Origin: Chitinophagaceae bacterium
Lineage (GTDB): Bacteria > Bacteroidota > Bacteroidia > Chitinophagales > Chitinophagaceae
Assembly: GCA_016708765.1 (NCBI GenBank)
Contig: JADJFD010000003.1
Span: forward strand, 124,001-188,000
Length of the DNA: 64,000 bases
Reading direction: 5' to 3'
The translations under genes were made by a program, and so were the position numbers. Below, in pieces: positions 34,743 through 45,122 of the stretch; within the stretch, counting starts at the first letter, position 1; every line of letters begins with the position of its first letter. The notes under the pieces were generated by a model. That model saw only the letters and a list, made by a program, of their open reading frames with translations, was not told the DNA's origin and did no database searches.

Positions 34743-35462
34743 CTACCCGTACAATTCCTGATGAATAGATTTTTTATCGTAGCCCATTTCTACGATTCTC
34801 TTTTTGGCTTCGTCAATCATTACTTTCCAGCCGCAAATGAAAAACTGTGCTTCTTGTTTGTCTTTACAAAGTTCTTCATAAATGGGATGCACATAGCCAT
34901 GTTTGCCTTCCCACTCTTCACGGGAAAGTGTGGGATGATAATGGAAACCTGGAAGTTTCTTTTCCATTTCCTTTAATTCATCATAATATAAAAGGTCACC
35001 TTTTTTTCGGCAACCAAATATGAGATGTATATTTTTAAAAGGAATATTATGTAGATGAATGAAGTTAATCATACTTCTAAAAGGAGCAATTCCTGTGCCT
35101 GTGCAGATCAGGAATATATCTTTTTCTATTTTTTCAGGCAATACAAAAACTCCCTGAGCTCCACGAAGTGTCAATTCACTGCCAACAACTATCTTATCAA
35201 AAAGAAAATGTGTTCCCAAGCCATGTTCGGCTAATACAATCAGTAATTCAAACACATTGGTGCCATCAGGCCATGATGCGATGGAGTAACTGCGAATTCT
35301 TTTATTTGGCTTTTCATGAATTGGTAGGTCGATTGTTACAAATTGTCCTGGCTTAAAATCAAATACATTCAATTCTGGGATTTCTACCCAAAACTGCCGT
35401 GTATTATAAGTGTGATCAGAAATCCGTATAACCTTTCCTTTTCGCCAGGGTTGTAGAGCCAT
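34743..35462 (-). CDS. Ferredoxin--NADP reductase-like FAD oxidoreductase
   Basis: 239 residues. FAD motif RIRSYSIAS near residue 56, NAD(P) motif ICTGTGIAPFRSM near 119, and C-terminal FICGWKVMIDEAKKR. Compact FNR fold with no ferredoxin domain. It transfers electrons between NAD(P)H and ferredoxin/flavodoxin or similar. It lies 82 bp upstream of nuoA on the same strand, notable because this nuo operon lacks the NADH-input module. Confidence 0.85.
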   Translation of the reverse strand: MALQPWRKGKVIRISDHTYNTRQFWVEIPELNVFDFKPGQFVTIDLPIHEKPNKRIRSYSIASWPDGTNVFELLIVLAEHGLGTHFLFDKIVVGSELTLRGAQGVFVLPEKIEKDIFLICTGTGIAPFRSMINFIHLHNIPFKNIHLIFGCRKKGDLLYYDELKEMEKKLPGFHYHPTLSREEWEGKHGYVHPIYEELCKDKQEAQFFICGWKVMIDEAKKRIVEMGYDKKSIHQELYG

Positions 35463-35549
35463 GTGGTTGGTTTTGTTAAAGGTAAAACCAATTCTATGTT
35501 TAATGTTTTTAATTCCGGAATTAATATAGCATCAATTTTAAAGTTGAAG

Positions 35550-35557
35550 TATATTTG
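35550..35557 (+). promoter_or_regulatory. Candidate -7 box (TATATTTG) for mfd
   Basis: Exact TAnnTTTG match only 8 bp before the mfd ATG. If used, the transcript would be nearly leaderless. No clear -33 element. Confidence 0.3.
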
Positions 35558-35565
35558 CGCCTCAC

Positions 35566-38500
35566 ATGGGTGCAAAGGATTTGCTGGAAATGTATCGAAA
35601 CAACCCCCGCCTTTTTCAATTGGCGGACAGGCTCACTATTGCCACACCCCAAAAAATTAACTTAAAAAATTTACAGGGAAGCTCATCACAGTTTGTGGTA
35701 GCTGCTACACTTAGTCATAATGCATGTTCTGAACTCAACCATCTGATCATATTAAATGATGCAGAAGAAGCGGCTTATTTTCATAATACACTGGAAAACC
35801 TGACTGGTGCATTAGATCTGTTTTATTTTCCTTCTTCTTTTAAAAATAGAAAGAACTACCAGTTGCTGAATTCTTCGCATGTAATGCTGCGAACAGAGGC
35901 TTTAACTAAAATTACCACCGGCGGCAATAAAAAAGTTGTTATCACTTATCCTGAAGCCATTTTTGAGAAAGTTGTTTTACCTGAAACTTTATCTGCTAAT
36001 ATTATTCATATCAAATCCGGTTCTCCGTTAAATGTTGAGCAATTATTATTGAAGTTATCTGACTATGGATTTGAAAGAACTGATTTTGTGTATGAGCCGG
36101 GGCAATTTGCTATAAGAGGTGGCATTTTGGATATTTATTCCTACGGGAACGAGAAGCCTTACCGGATTGAATTATTTGGAAACGATGTTGACTCCATCCG
36201 TATAGTTGATCCTGAAACACAACTGAGTGAAAGAAAACTATTGCAAGTAACGATCATCCCGAATGTAGATACACAATTTTCCAGCGAGGAACGGATTTCA
36301 TTGTTTGAGTTTCTTCCGGAGAACACTGTTGTCTGGTTACAGGATTATGAACTTTGCAATGAAAAAATAAAAGATGGGGAAGATGAGGTGAAAGCCTTTT
36401 TAGAAATTCAAGAAGACTTAAAAGTATCAGGAAAAAAAGATAGGCAGGATTTAGAAGACAAGCTTTCAAAAAAAGACGTTAGTGTAAATGATTTTATTAC
36501 TTCCAATGATTTTAATGTCGAATTGGAGAAAAAGCATTTGGTGGAATTTGGTTTTCAGTCGTATAAAGCTGCCTTCGAAATTGAATTTAATACAAAAGAA
36601 CAACCTGCATTTAACAGGCAGTTTGAATTACTGATAAAAGATTTAAAAGTTTGGGAAGCCAAAAAATTTCAGCTAAACATTTTTGCAGAAAACCCAAAAC
36701 AACTAGAGCGGCTACAAAGTATTTTTGACGACCTGAAAGCAGAGATTGTTTTTAATCCAATTACCTCTTCCATACATGAAGGGTTTATTGACGAAGACCT
36801 GAAAGTGATTTGTTATACCGATCACCAAATATTTCAACGTTATCATAAGTATAAAGTAAAGCAGGCTTATAATAAGAACAAGGCAATAACGCTTCGTACA
36901 CTGCGGGAATTGCAGCCAGGAGATTTTGTAACACACCTTGATCATGGCGTTGGTATTTTCAGTGGTTTGCAGAAATTAGATGTGAATGGAAGAATGCAGG
37001 AAGCAGTACGTCTAATATACAAGGACACAGATATTCTATATGTCAATATCAACAGCCTTCATAAAATTGCCAAGTATACTGGTAAAGATGGCAGTGTGCC
37101 TAAAGTAAATAAGCTCGGCAGCGATGTCTGGAATAAACTTAAAGAGAAAACAAAAACGAAGGTTAAAGAAATTGCATTTGACCTAATCAAATTATACGCC
37201 AAGCGAAAAGCACAGGAAGGTTTTCAACATGCTCCGGATAATTATATGCAAACAGAATTGGAAGCTTCTTTTATTTATGAAGATACTCCTGACCAAAGTA
37301 AAGCAACGGCTGATGTAAAGAAAGATATGGAATCGCCATCACCGATGGATAGATTGGTTTGCGGTGATGTTGGTTTTGGTAAAACAGAAATCGCCATCAG
37401 AGCGGCATTTAAAACCAATTTAGATGGAAAGCAGGCTGCCATTTTAGTTCCTACAACTATTCTTGCATTTCAGCATTACCAGACTTTTAAAGAAAGGCTG
37501 AAAGATTTTCCGGTAACGGTTGATTATATCAATCGTTTTAAATCAGCTAAAGAAAAAAAAGAAACACTAAAAAAAGTAGAAGAAGGTAAGGTTGATATTA
37601 TTATCGGAACGCATGGCTTGTTGGCAAAAGATGTGAAATTCAAAAATCTAGGGTTGCTGGTGGTGGATGAAGAACAGAAATTTGGTGTTGGTCATAAAGA
37701 GAAAATAAAAACACTGCGGACAGCGGTTGATTGTTTAACACTGACAGCAACGCCGATTCCACGAACATTGCAATTCTCGTTAATGGGTGCAAGGGATCTG
37801 AGTATCATGAATACGCCGCCGCCAAACCGCCAACCGATACAAACCGAAGTGCAGGTGTACAATGAAGATTTTATTCGTGAAGCGATCTATTTTGAAACAG
37901 AAAGGGGCGGACAGGTCTTTTTTATTTATAACAGGATTGCAGGTTTGGCAGAAATGGCAGCTATCATTCAGGGACTTTGTCCTGATTTAAGTATTGGCTT
38001 TGCACATGGACAAATGGATGGCCATTTATTGGAAGAGAGAATATTTGATTTTATTGATAGAAAATATGATGTATTAGTATCTACAAATATTGTAGAAAGT
38101 GGTGTTGATATTCCAAATGTAAATACCATCATTGTTAATAATGCACACCAGTTTGGTTTAAGTGATCTGCACCAGTTAAGAGGTAGAGTTGGAAGGAGCA
38201 ATAAAAAAGCATTTTGTTATTTACTGGCTCCGCCAATGAGTACTTTGCCAAATGATTCGAAAAAACGTTTGCAAACTTTAGAACAACATAGTGAACTTGG
38301 AAGCGGTTTTCAGATTGCCATGAGAGATTTGGATATTAGAGGCGCAGGTAATATGCTTGGTGGTGAGCAAAGTGGATTTATGGCAGAGATTGGTTTTGAG
38401 ATGTATCAGAAAATTTTGGATGAAGCCATCCGTGAATTAAAACGAACAGAGTTCAAAGAATTATTCAAAGAAGAAATTGCAAAGCAGGATGATTTTGTAC

Positions 38501-38979
38501 AGGACTGTACCATTGATACTGATCTAGAAATATTAATTCCGGATGATTATGTAGAAAGCATTACAGAACGTTTATCATTATACCAACGGTTAGATAATTG
38601 TGAAACGGACGAAGAACTGGAATTGATGAAGCAGGAAATGCATGATAGGTTTGGACCAATACCGCAGCAAGTAGAAGATTTATTTATAACCGTACGTTGT
38701 AGAAAACTTGCTGTAGCCCTTGGGTTTGAGAAAATGTCGTTGAAAGAAAATACACAGCGTTGTTTCTTTATTAACCGAGCTGATTCGCCCTATTTTGAAT
38801 CAGCCACATTTCAGAAAATTATTGAGTTTTTACAAACTGGCACTAACAAAGCAAAGCTTAAACAGACCGGTAAATTGTTTATGCTTATAGCCAACAATAT
38901 GAACAGTATGGAAGAAATGCACCGGTTTTTGCAATCCATGCATACCTTTTGTTTTTCTTCAGTCAAAATCCCTCAGTAG
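35566..38979 (+). CDS. mfd: Transcription-repair coupling factor Mfd
   Basis: 1137 residues. In order: UvrB-homology module (about 1-330), RNA-polymerase-interacting domain (GDFVTHLDHGVGIFSGL, about 450), SF2 helicase with Walker A GDVGFGKTEIAIRA and DEEQ box VVDEEQKFG, GRVGRS in motif VI, and the C-terminal TRCF domain. It removes RNA polymerase stalled at DNA damage and recruits UvrA. Monocistronic; a weak hairpin with T-tract follows at 39002-39034. Confidence 0.97.
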   Translation: MGAKDLLEMYRNNPRLFQLADRLTIATPQKINLKNLQGSSSQFVVAATLSHNACSELNHLIILNDAEEAAYFHNTLENLTGALDLFYFPSSFKNRKNYQLLNSSHVMLRTEALTKITTGGNKKVVITYPEAIFEKVVLPETLSANIIHIKSGSPLNVEQLLLKLSDYGFERTDFVYEPGQFAIRGGILDIYSYGNEKPYRIELFGNDVDSIRIVDPETQLSERKLLQVTIIPNVDTQFSSEERISLFEFLPENTVVWLQDYELCNEKIKDGEDEVKAFLEIQEDLKVSGKKDRQDLEDKLSKKDVSVNDFITSNDFNVELEKKHLVEFGFQSYKAAFEIEFNTKEQPAFNRQFELLIKDLKVWEAKKFQLNIFAENPKQLERLQSIFDDLKAEIVFNPITSSIHEGFIDEDLKVICYTDHQIFQRYHKYKVKQAYNKNKAITLRTLRELQPGDFVTHLDHGVGIFSGLQKLDVNGRMQEAVRLIYKDTDILYVNINSLHKIAKYTGKDGSVPKVNKLGSDVWNKLKEKTKTKVKEIAFDLIKLYAKRKAQEGFQHAPDNYMQTELEASFIYEDTPDQSKATADVKKDMESPSPMDRLVCGDVGFGKTEIAIRAAFKTNLDGKQAAILVPTTILAFQHYQTFKERLKDFPVTVDYINRFKSAKEKKETLKKVEEGKVDIIIGTHGLLAKDVKFKNLGLLVVDEEQKFGVGHKEKIKTLRTAVDCLTLTATPIPRTLQFSLMGARDLSIMNTPPPNRQPIQTEVQVYNEDFIREAIYFETERGGQVFFIYNRIAGLAEMAAIIQGLCPDLSIGFAHGQMDGHLLEERIFDFIDRKYDVLVSTNIVESGVDIPNVNTIIVNNAHQFGLSDLHQLRGRVGRSNKKAFCYLLAPPMSTLPNDSKKRLQTLEQHSELGSGFQIAMRDLDIRGAGNMLGGEQSGFMAEIGFEMYQKILDEAIRELKRTEFKELFKEEIAKQDDFVQDCTIDTDLEILIPDDYVESITERLSLYQRLDNCETDEELELMKQEMHDRFGPIPQQVEDLFITVRCRKLAVALGFEKMSLKENTQRCFFINRADSPYFESATFQKIIEFLQTGTNKAKLKQTGKLFMLIANNMNSMEEMHRFLQSMHTFCFSSVKIPQ

Positions 38980-39063
38980 TCGTTTTAACGAACCTCCCTC
39001 AAATCCTTGACAGGATTGGATTTTTCGGTTTTTTGTACTACTTTTAATTCTTTAAAATTCACT

Positions 39064-42000
39064 ATGAGATTCAATCCAATTCCCCTGATAACATTCTGCC
39101 TGCTTGTGAGTTTTTCTTCATTGGCACAAATTGCTAACCCACAAACTGAAGTTGCTTCCCGGTATAATCTTTCATTAAAGTCTGGAACAATAATACTAGA
39201 AAAAAATATAACTGCCGAAAAGGTTAATTCATTTAATCGTTCATTAGCAAGAAGTACAGATAAATCATTTGTAATAATTCAATTTGAAAAGATTCCTACT
39301 CAACTTGAAAGACAACAACTATTGCAAGCTGGAATTGAATTATTGGATTATGTTCCAAACAATGCTTACACGGCAACAATAAATGGGAATCTTGATATTA
39401 CTTCTCTTTCTCAAACCAAGGCAAGAGGAATTGTAGAACTGACAGCATTTCAAAAAATGTCCGTTGATTTAGCTGTAGGAAATTTTCGTCCTTCTGCAGT
39501 TAAAGTAGTTGGAACGGTTGATGTGAGAATCAGTTTCCCAAAATCATATTTGTATGAAACCGTTATCAATGATTTAAAGAATAAAAATTTTGATATAATA
39601 AATTCTGAGTATAAAGAGTATAGAATTATTTCACTACGAATTTCAACACAACGCTTAGCTGAATTGGCATTACTACCTTTTATTGAATATGTAGAATCAA
39701 TGCCGGGAGAAGATGAAACATTAAGTCCGTTTTGGACTAATTGGGGAAGAGATGGGGTTCGATCATCTATACTTACAGCCCCCATAAGTCAGGGCGGAAA
39801 AAATTTAAAAGGCTCTGGTGTTGTAGTAGGTGTTGGAGATAATGCAGATTTTCAATTACATACCGATTTTTCAAATCGATTAATTAACAGGGCTGATATT
39901 GCCTACAATTACCATGGCACTCATGTAGCTGGTATCGTTGGCGGCGCTGGTATTATAAATGAATTAAGAACAGGATTTGCTCCAAAAGCTACAATACTTA
40001 GCCAAGTATTTCATAAGGTATTTACAAATGCTCCTGCATATGTGGCTGATCATGGAATGGTTATTACAAATAACTCTTATGGAAATGATATAAGTGATTG
40101 CAAAACGTTTGGCCTTTATGATTTGTATTCAAAAATTCTGGATGATCAGGCACTCAATCTTGTAAACCTTCAAACTCTTTTTTCTGCGGGTAACTCTGGC
40201 TTAAAAAAATGTGGACCATTTCCCGATAGCTTCAGAACTGTACTTGGTGGTTATCAAGCAGCAAAAAATATTATTACAGTTGGAAATGCATCGCCATTTG
40301 GAGGTATTTACCGGTCTTCAAGTCGTGGCCCGGTAAGAGATGGACGGGTTAAACCTGAAATAGTTTCTATAGGAGCATTTATAGAATCGACTGTACCACT
40401 TCAGGGATATGGTGAAAATACAGGTACCAGTATGGCATCGCCTGCTATTGCCGGAGGGTTGGCTTTGTTATATGAAAAGTACAAACTGCAAAATGCAGGT
40501 GCTAATCCCAAGAACGGATTAATGAAGGCATTGGTTTGTAATAGTGGTGATGACTGGGGAAATCCAGGTCCCGACTTTACATATGGATTCGGTATCGCTA
40601 ATTTTTCAAGAGCAGTTGATATGCTGGAGAATAACAGGTTTGTGACTGGTAACATTACTTCCGGTATGGATAATATTGGGCCTATTACAGTTCCGGCAGG
40701 AACTGCAGAACTAAAAGTGATGTTGTATTGGAATGATCCTGCTGCGGCTCCGGTTTCATTTCAAACATTAGTTAACGATCTTGATCTGGAAGTTATACCT
40801 CCGGTTGGCCCAGCTGTTTTACCACTTGTATTGGATACAGCTTATAATCAGGTAAAAAATTATGCTCACAATGGCGTTGATAATATTAACAATATTGAAC
40901 AGGTAGTTATTAAAAATCCTGTTGCAGGAGATTATAATTTTAAAATTAAGGCTACAAATATTACACAGAATCCATCACAGGATTATTATATTGTTTATGA
41001 TTTTGTTCCTACAGAAACAAAATTAGTAGCTCCTATTGGAGGAGAAACTTATTTGTACGGAGAAAGTATGATGGTATATTGGGATTCATACGGCACTCCT
41101 CAGAATTTGTTTACATTAAGATATTCTTTAGATAATGGAACTAATTGGATTACACTCAAAAATAATATTGGACCTGAAAAAGGCAATATGCTTACATAAG
41201 TCCAAATCCAACAGAATGGTTCGTAATACCATCTGTAACCACAGATCAGGCAAGAGTTAGAATAATAAGAAATGGTGTTGATTCAAGCACAAGTCTTCCT
41301 TTTGTGATCAGTGATACAATCACTGCAAGTCTTTCTACTGTGCAATGCGAAGGTTATTTTTCTATTGACTGGACACGGGAACCTGCTGCAACAGGATATG
41401 AAGTTATGATGCTGCGAGGAGATGAGATGGTTTCCATAGCAACAGTTCCTAATACAACTTTTACTTATACAATAAGCGGCTTATCAAAAGATTCTGTTTA
41501 TTGGGCATCTGTTCGTCCTTTAATTGGTTTAAGCAAAAGTCCTGGAAGAAGGGCTATCGCAGTATCAAGAATACCTAATACCGGAACTTGTGTAGGTGTT
41601 ATTTCTGATAATGATATTAAACTCGATTCTATTCTTTCTCCTGTTAAGTCTGGCAGATTATTAACATCAACAGCATTGGGAAATAATACTCCCGTAACAA
41701 TCAGAATTAAAAATCTTGATGATGTGCCAACTTCTGGCGATATCATTGTCAGTTATATTTTAAATGCAGGTCTACCTGTGGTAGAAACTATATTAAACCC
41801 AGCAATTGCAGGTGGCGGAATATTAGACTTTTCTTTTATTGCACCAGTTAATTTATCAATAGCAGGTACTTATACATTGGTCGCTACAATTTCGCAGGCA
41901 GGTGATCCGGTAAGTGCAAATAACAGTAAAACAAAAATTGTAAAGCAATTACTCAATCCTTCAATCACAGGAATAATTCCTGTATCACCCTTCATTGATA

Positions 42001-44564
42001 ATTTTGATGCAGCAACTATTCAATCGTATAATACACCGGAAATTGGATTAACAGCACTTGACAGATACGATTTTGTAAACAGTAATTCAAACGGAAGAAT
42101 AAGAACTTTTATCAATACAGGTATTGCTTATTCTGGCAACAGAGCTATTACATTGGATGCAAGTATTAACAATGCAGGCACTACTGATTCTTTAACCGGC
42201 ACTTATAACTTGGCAACCTATGATGCAGCAACGGAAGACCTGCGATTAGATTTTCGTTTTAAAAACCATGGACAAGTTGACAACGGAGCTAACAAAGTCT
42301 GGATAAGAGGTTCGGATATGGGTAACTGGGTTGAAGCTTATGATCTTTATGCTAATCAAAAGGATGTGGATGCTGGCTATAAACTTTCTTCCAGCATTGA
42401 GGTGAGTGATGTTTTGAGAAATGCTTTTCCTCCACAGAATTTTACTACGAGTTTCCAGGTTCGATGGGGGCAGTATGGTCAGACGTTAGCAGCCGATAAC
42501 AGTGGAAGTGCCGGATATACATTTGATGATGTTCGATTGTATAAAGTAACGGATGATATTCAAATGCTAAGCGTTGATACCCCAATTGTAAATAGTTGTA
42601 ACCTGAGTGCAAGCACTCCTGTAAAAATTACAATTCATAATAGTGCCAATACTGCTATCAGCAATATACCTGTTCGTTACAAAATTAATGGAGGTAGCTG
42701 GGTAGATGAAGTTATTAATACAGCTGTTGGGGCTAATAGTAATTTTCAATATACATTTTCAACGGGTGCAAATTTATTGGCAACCGGTTCTTATTTAATA
42801 GAAGCAGAAGTAATGTATCCTTCGGATGATTATCATGCCAATGATACCACCAGTGTTAGTTTTGTAAATACACCGCTAATTGTTGTTACGAATGCAACTC
42901 CTTACTTGCAAAATTTTGAAACAGATAATGGCAACTGGTATGGCGCAGGTAAAAACAGTTCATGGGAGTATGGCACTCCTGCTTCTTACAAAATAAATAG
43001 AGCTGCCAGTGGTAGCAAAGCATGGAAAACAAGATTAGCAGGTAATTACAATGACAGCGAAAAATCATATTTGTATTCACCATGTTTCGATGTCTCATCA
43101 ATGACGGCTCCTACATTAAGCTTTAGTCTTTCATTAGATATTGAAGATTGCGGAACATCACTTTGCGATGGAGCATTTGTTGAATATTCGTTAGACGGGA
43201 AATTATGGGACACACTTGGTGCCTATGGTCAGGGAACTAATTGGTACAACAAAGACTATGCATCAGGTATTGAACTTTTGAGCATACAAGATTATCATCG
43301 CTGGCATGTGGCCACAATTCCTTTGTCATCAATCCCATATTCACTAAGTGCATTAACTCAATTGCGTTTCCGTTTTGTAATGTATTCCGATGCTGGTGTT
43401 AGCAGAGAAGGTATCGGAGTTGATGATATTCATATCTATAGTAATACAGCAGGCATATATGATGGCATTACAATGGGATCTTCTGTTAATGCGGCAATTC
43501 CTGGCGGAACAGGTTGGGTTGATTTTTTATCAGGCGGTAAACTCGTTGCTTCGGTTAAATCTACTGTGGCAATGGGCAGTACAGATGTACAAACCTATAT
43601 TCATACAGGGTCAACCCGGTTGAGTAATTTTCAGTTTTATCATAACAGAAATATAACCATCAAACCAGCCATAACCGGACTGGCGGTTCCAGCAATTGTA
43701 AGGTTCTACTTTTTGGATTCAGAAACTGAAAGCCTGATCAATACAACAGGTTGTAGTTACTGTACAAGACCAGAAATGGCATATCAGTTAGGTGTAACCA
43801 AATATAGCGATGCTGATGATAGCAAAGAAAATGGAACAATAGATGATAATAACACCCCGGGAGGATTTACTTTTATTAATTCTTCAAATACTAAAATAAT
43901 TCCTTTTGATAAAGGATATTATGCAGAATTTGAAGTAAAAGATTTCTCCGAGTTCTGGTTGAGTGATGGAGGATTAAATAAGAATACTCCGTTGCCACTG
44001 AAATTACTCAGCTTTACTGCTAAAAAGCAGAATGGTAAAGATGTATTGGCAGAATGGACAACCGGTGAGGAGTATAATATTAGCCGTTTTGAAATTGAAG
44101 TAGCCAAGGGTAATAGTGATTATCAACTGAATAGGTTTACTAGAATTGGCTCTGTTAATAGCCAGGGAAATTCTAACGGAGAACATCGATACAGTTTTAC
44201 CGATCTAGAAATCAATAAATCAGACGTCAGGTATTATCGCTTAAAAATAATAGAGGCAGACGGCAGCTTTAGTTATTCAGCTATCCGTCCGGTTGTATTT
44301 ACAAACGATGTGCAATGGCAGGTTTATCCAAATCCATCGGCTGGTGTGTTTTATCTTACTTATCAGTTGGCAGATAGAGAATCATTAACAGTAAGAGTGT
44401 ACGATGCAACTGGAAAAACTATAAAACAATACAGCAGTAATGCAACAGGCTTCTTACAAAAGATGGTGATCGATCTTCAGGCTGGGGGAGTTCCTTCTGG
44501 TTTGTATATGCTGGAAGCCGAAACTGGTGGTAAGAAGCAGTTTTTCAAATTGTTGAAGCAATAA
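39064..44564 (+). CDS. Large secreted subtilisin-like (S8) protease with T9SS sorting domain, frameshifted
   Basis: Start is the ATG at 39064 before a signal peptide (SFSSLAQ). S8 catalytic residues: Asp in GVGDNADFQLHTDF, His in YHGTHVAGIVGG, Ser in GTSMASPAIAGG. The first frame stops at 41199; one added base in the A5 run at 41177-41181 continues it as KRQYAYISPNPTEWFV into the frame that ends at 44564. The restored protein is 1833 residues: protease, beta-sandwich/fibronectin-like and CARDB-like repeats, a MAM-like region, and a C-terminal type A sorting domain (VYPNPSAGVFYL ... GLYMLEAETGGKKQFFKLLK). Probably exported and attached to the cell surface. Confidence 0.85.
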
Positions 44565-44567
44565 AAA

Positions 44568-44591
44568 AAGTCCCGATTAATATCGGGACTT
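44568..44591. terminator. Bidirectional terminator after the S8 protease
   Basis: Perfect 10-bp stem AAGTCCCGAT-TAAT-ATCGGGACTT, with an A-run before and T/A-rich sequence after. It lies between two converging genes. Confidence 0.8.
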
Positions 44592-44612
44592 ATAATATGC
44601 TAAAGGAGGCAA

Positions 44613-44822
44613 TTAATCTTCCCAGCCTTTTTTTGCAATGCCGGCAGCAATGGCAGCCAAAGCTTTTTCACCACCCATTAGTGTAGTAAGCTTATTTCCT
44701 TTTCCGTCATTACCCTGTGCCATATAAGCACCTTTTGCTGTTTTGGTAATTATAGCGTCGAACATCTCAACACCTTTTTCTTTAGTTTTTACGTTGTAAG
44801 CGGTAATCTTAACATCTGCCAT
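44613..44822 (-). CDS. Small conserved-type protein, unknown function
   Basis: 69 residues from the ATG at 44822 (MADVKITAYNVKTKEKG); a TTG frame adds two residues. Short beta-type N-terminus, then GAYMAQGNDGKGNKLTTLMG and a helical Ala-rich end. No signal peptide, probably cytoplasmic. It converges with the protease across the hairpin at 44568-44591. Confidence 0.65.
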   Translation of the reverse strand: MADVKITAYNVKTKEKGVEMFDAIITKTAKGAYMAQGNDGKGNKLTTLMGGEKALAAIAAGIAKKGWED

Positions 44823-45122
44823 TTTCAAAGTTTTTAGTTAGTAATGCCTGAAATTAAGCCTTAAAACCCGTTTTAAAGGGGAAAACTTGCCAACAGGAGC
44901 GATTTCGTCTTTGTATCTATAATTTAAATATTTGATAATGAGTAACTTAGAGGTTTGGTAAGGTCCTATTGATATCAATTGACCAAACTACATTTACCGC
45001 TATTATCCATTTCTTTTGATAGATTTTCTCGTATTTGCCTATAACTTTTATTCTTAATAGCCCTTTAAATTGTGCTTCGTATTTTTTTCTTAATTTAACG
45101 AGTCTCAGTGTAGCAAAGAATC

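Noticed and set aside
41304..44564. Independent large secreted protein starting at 41304
   Set aside because: No signal peptide. It continues the S8 protease after a one-base correction and carries the sorting domain that the protease half lacks.
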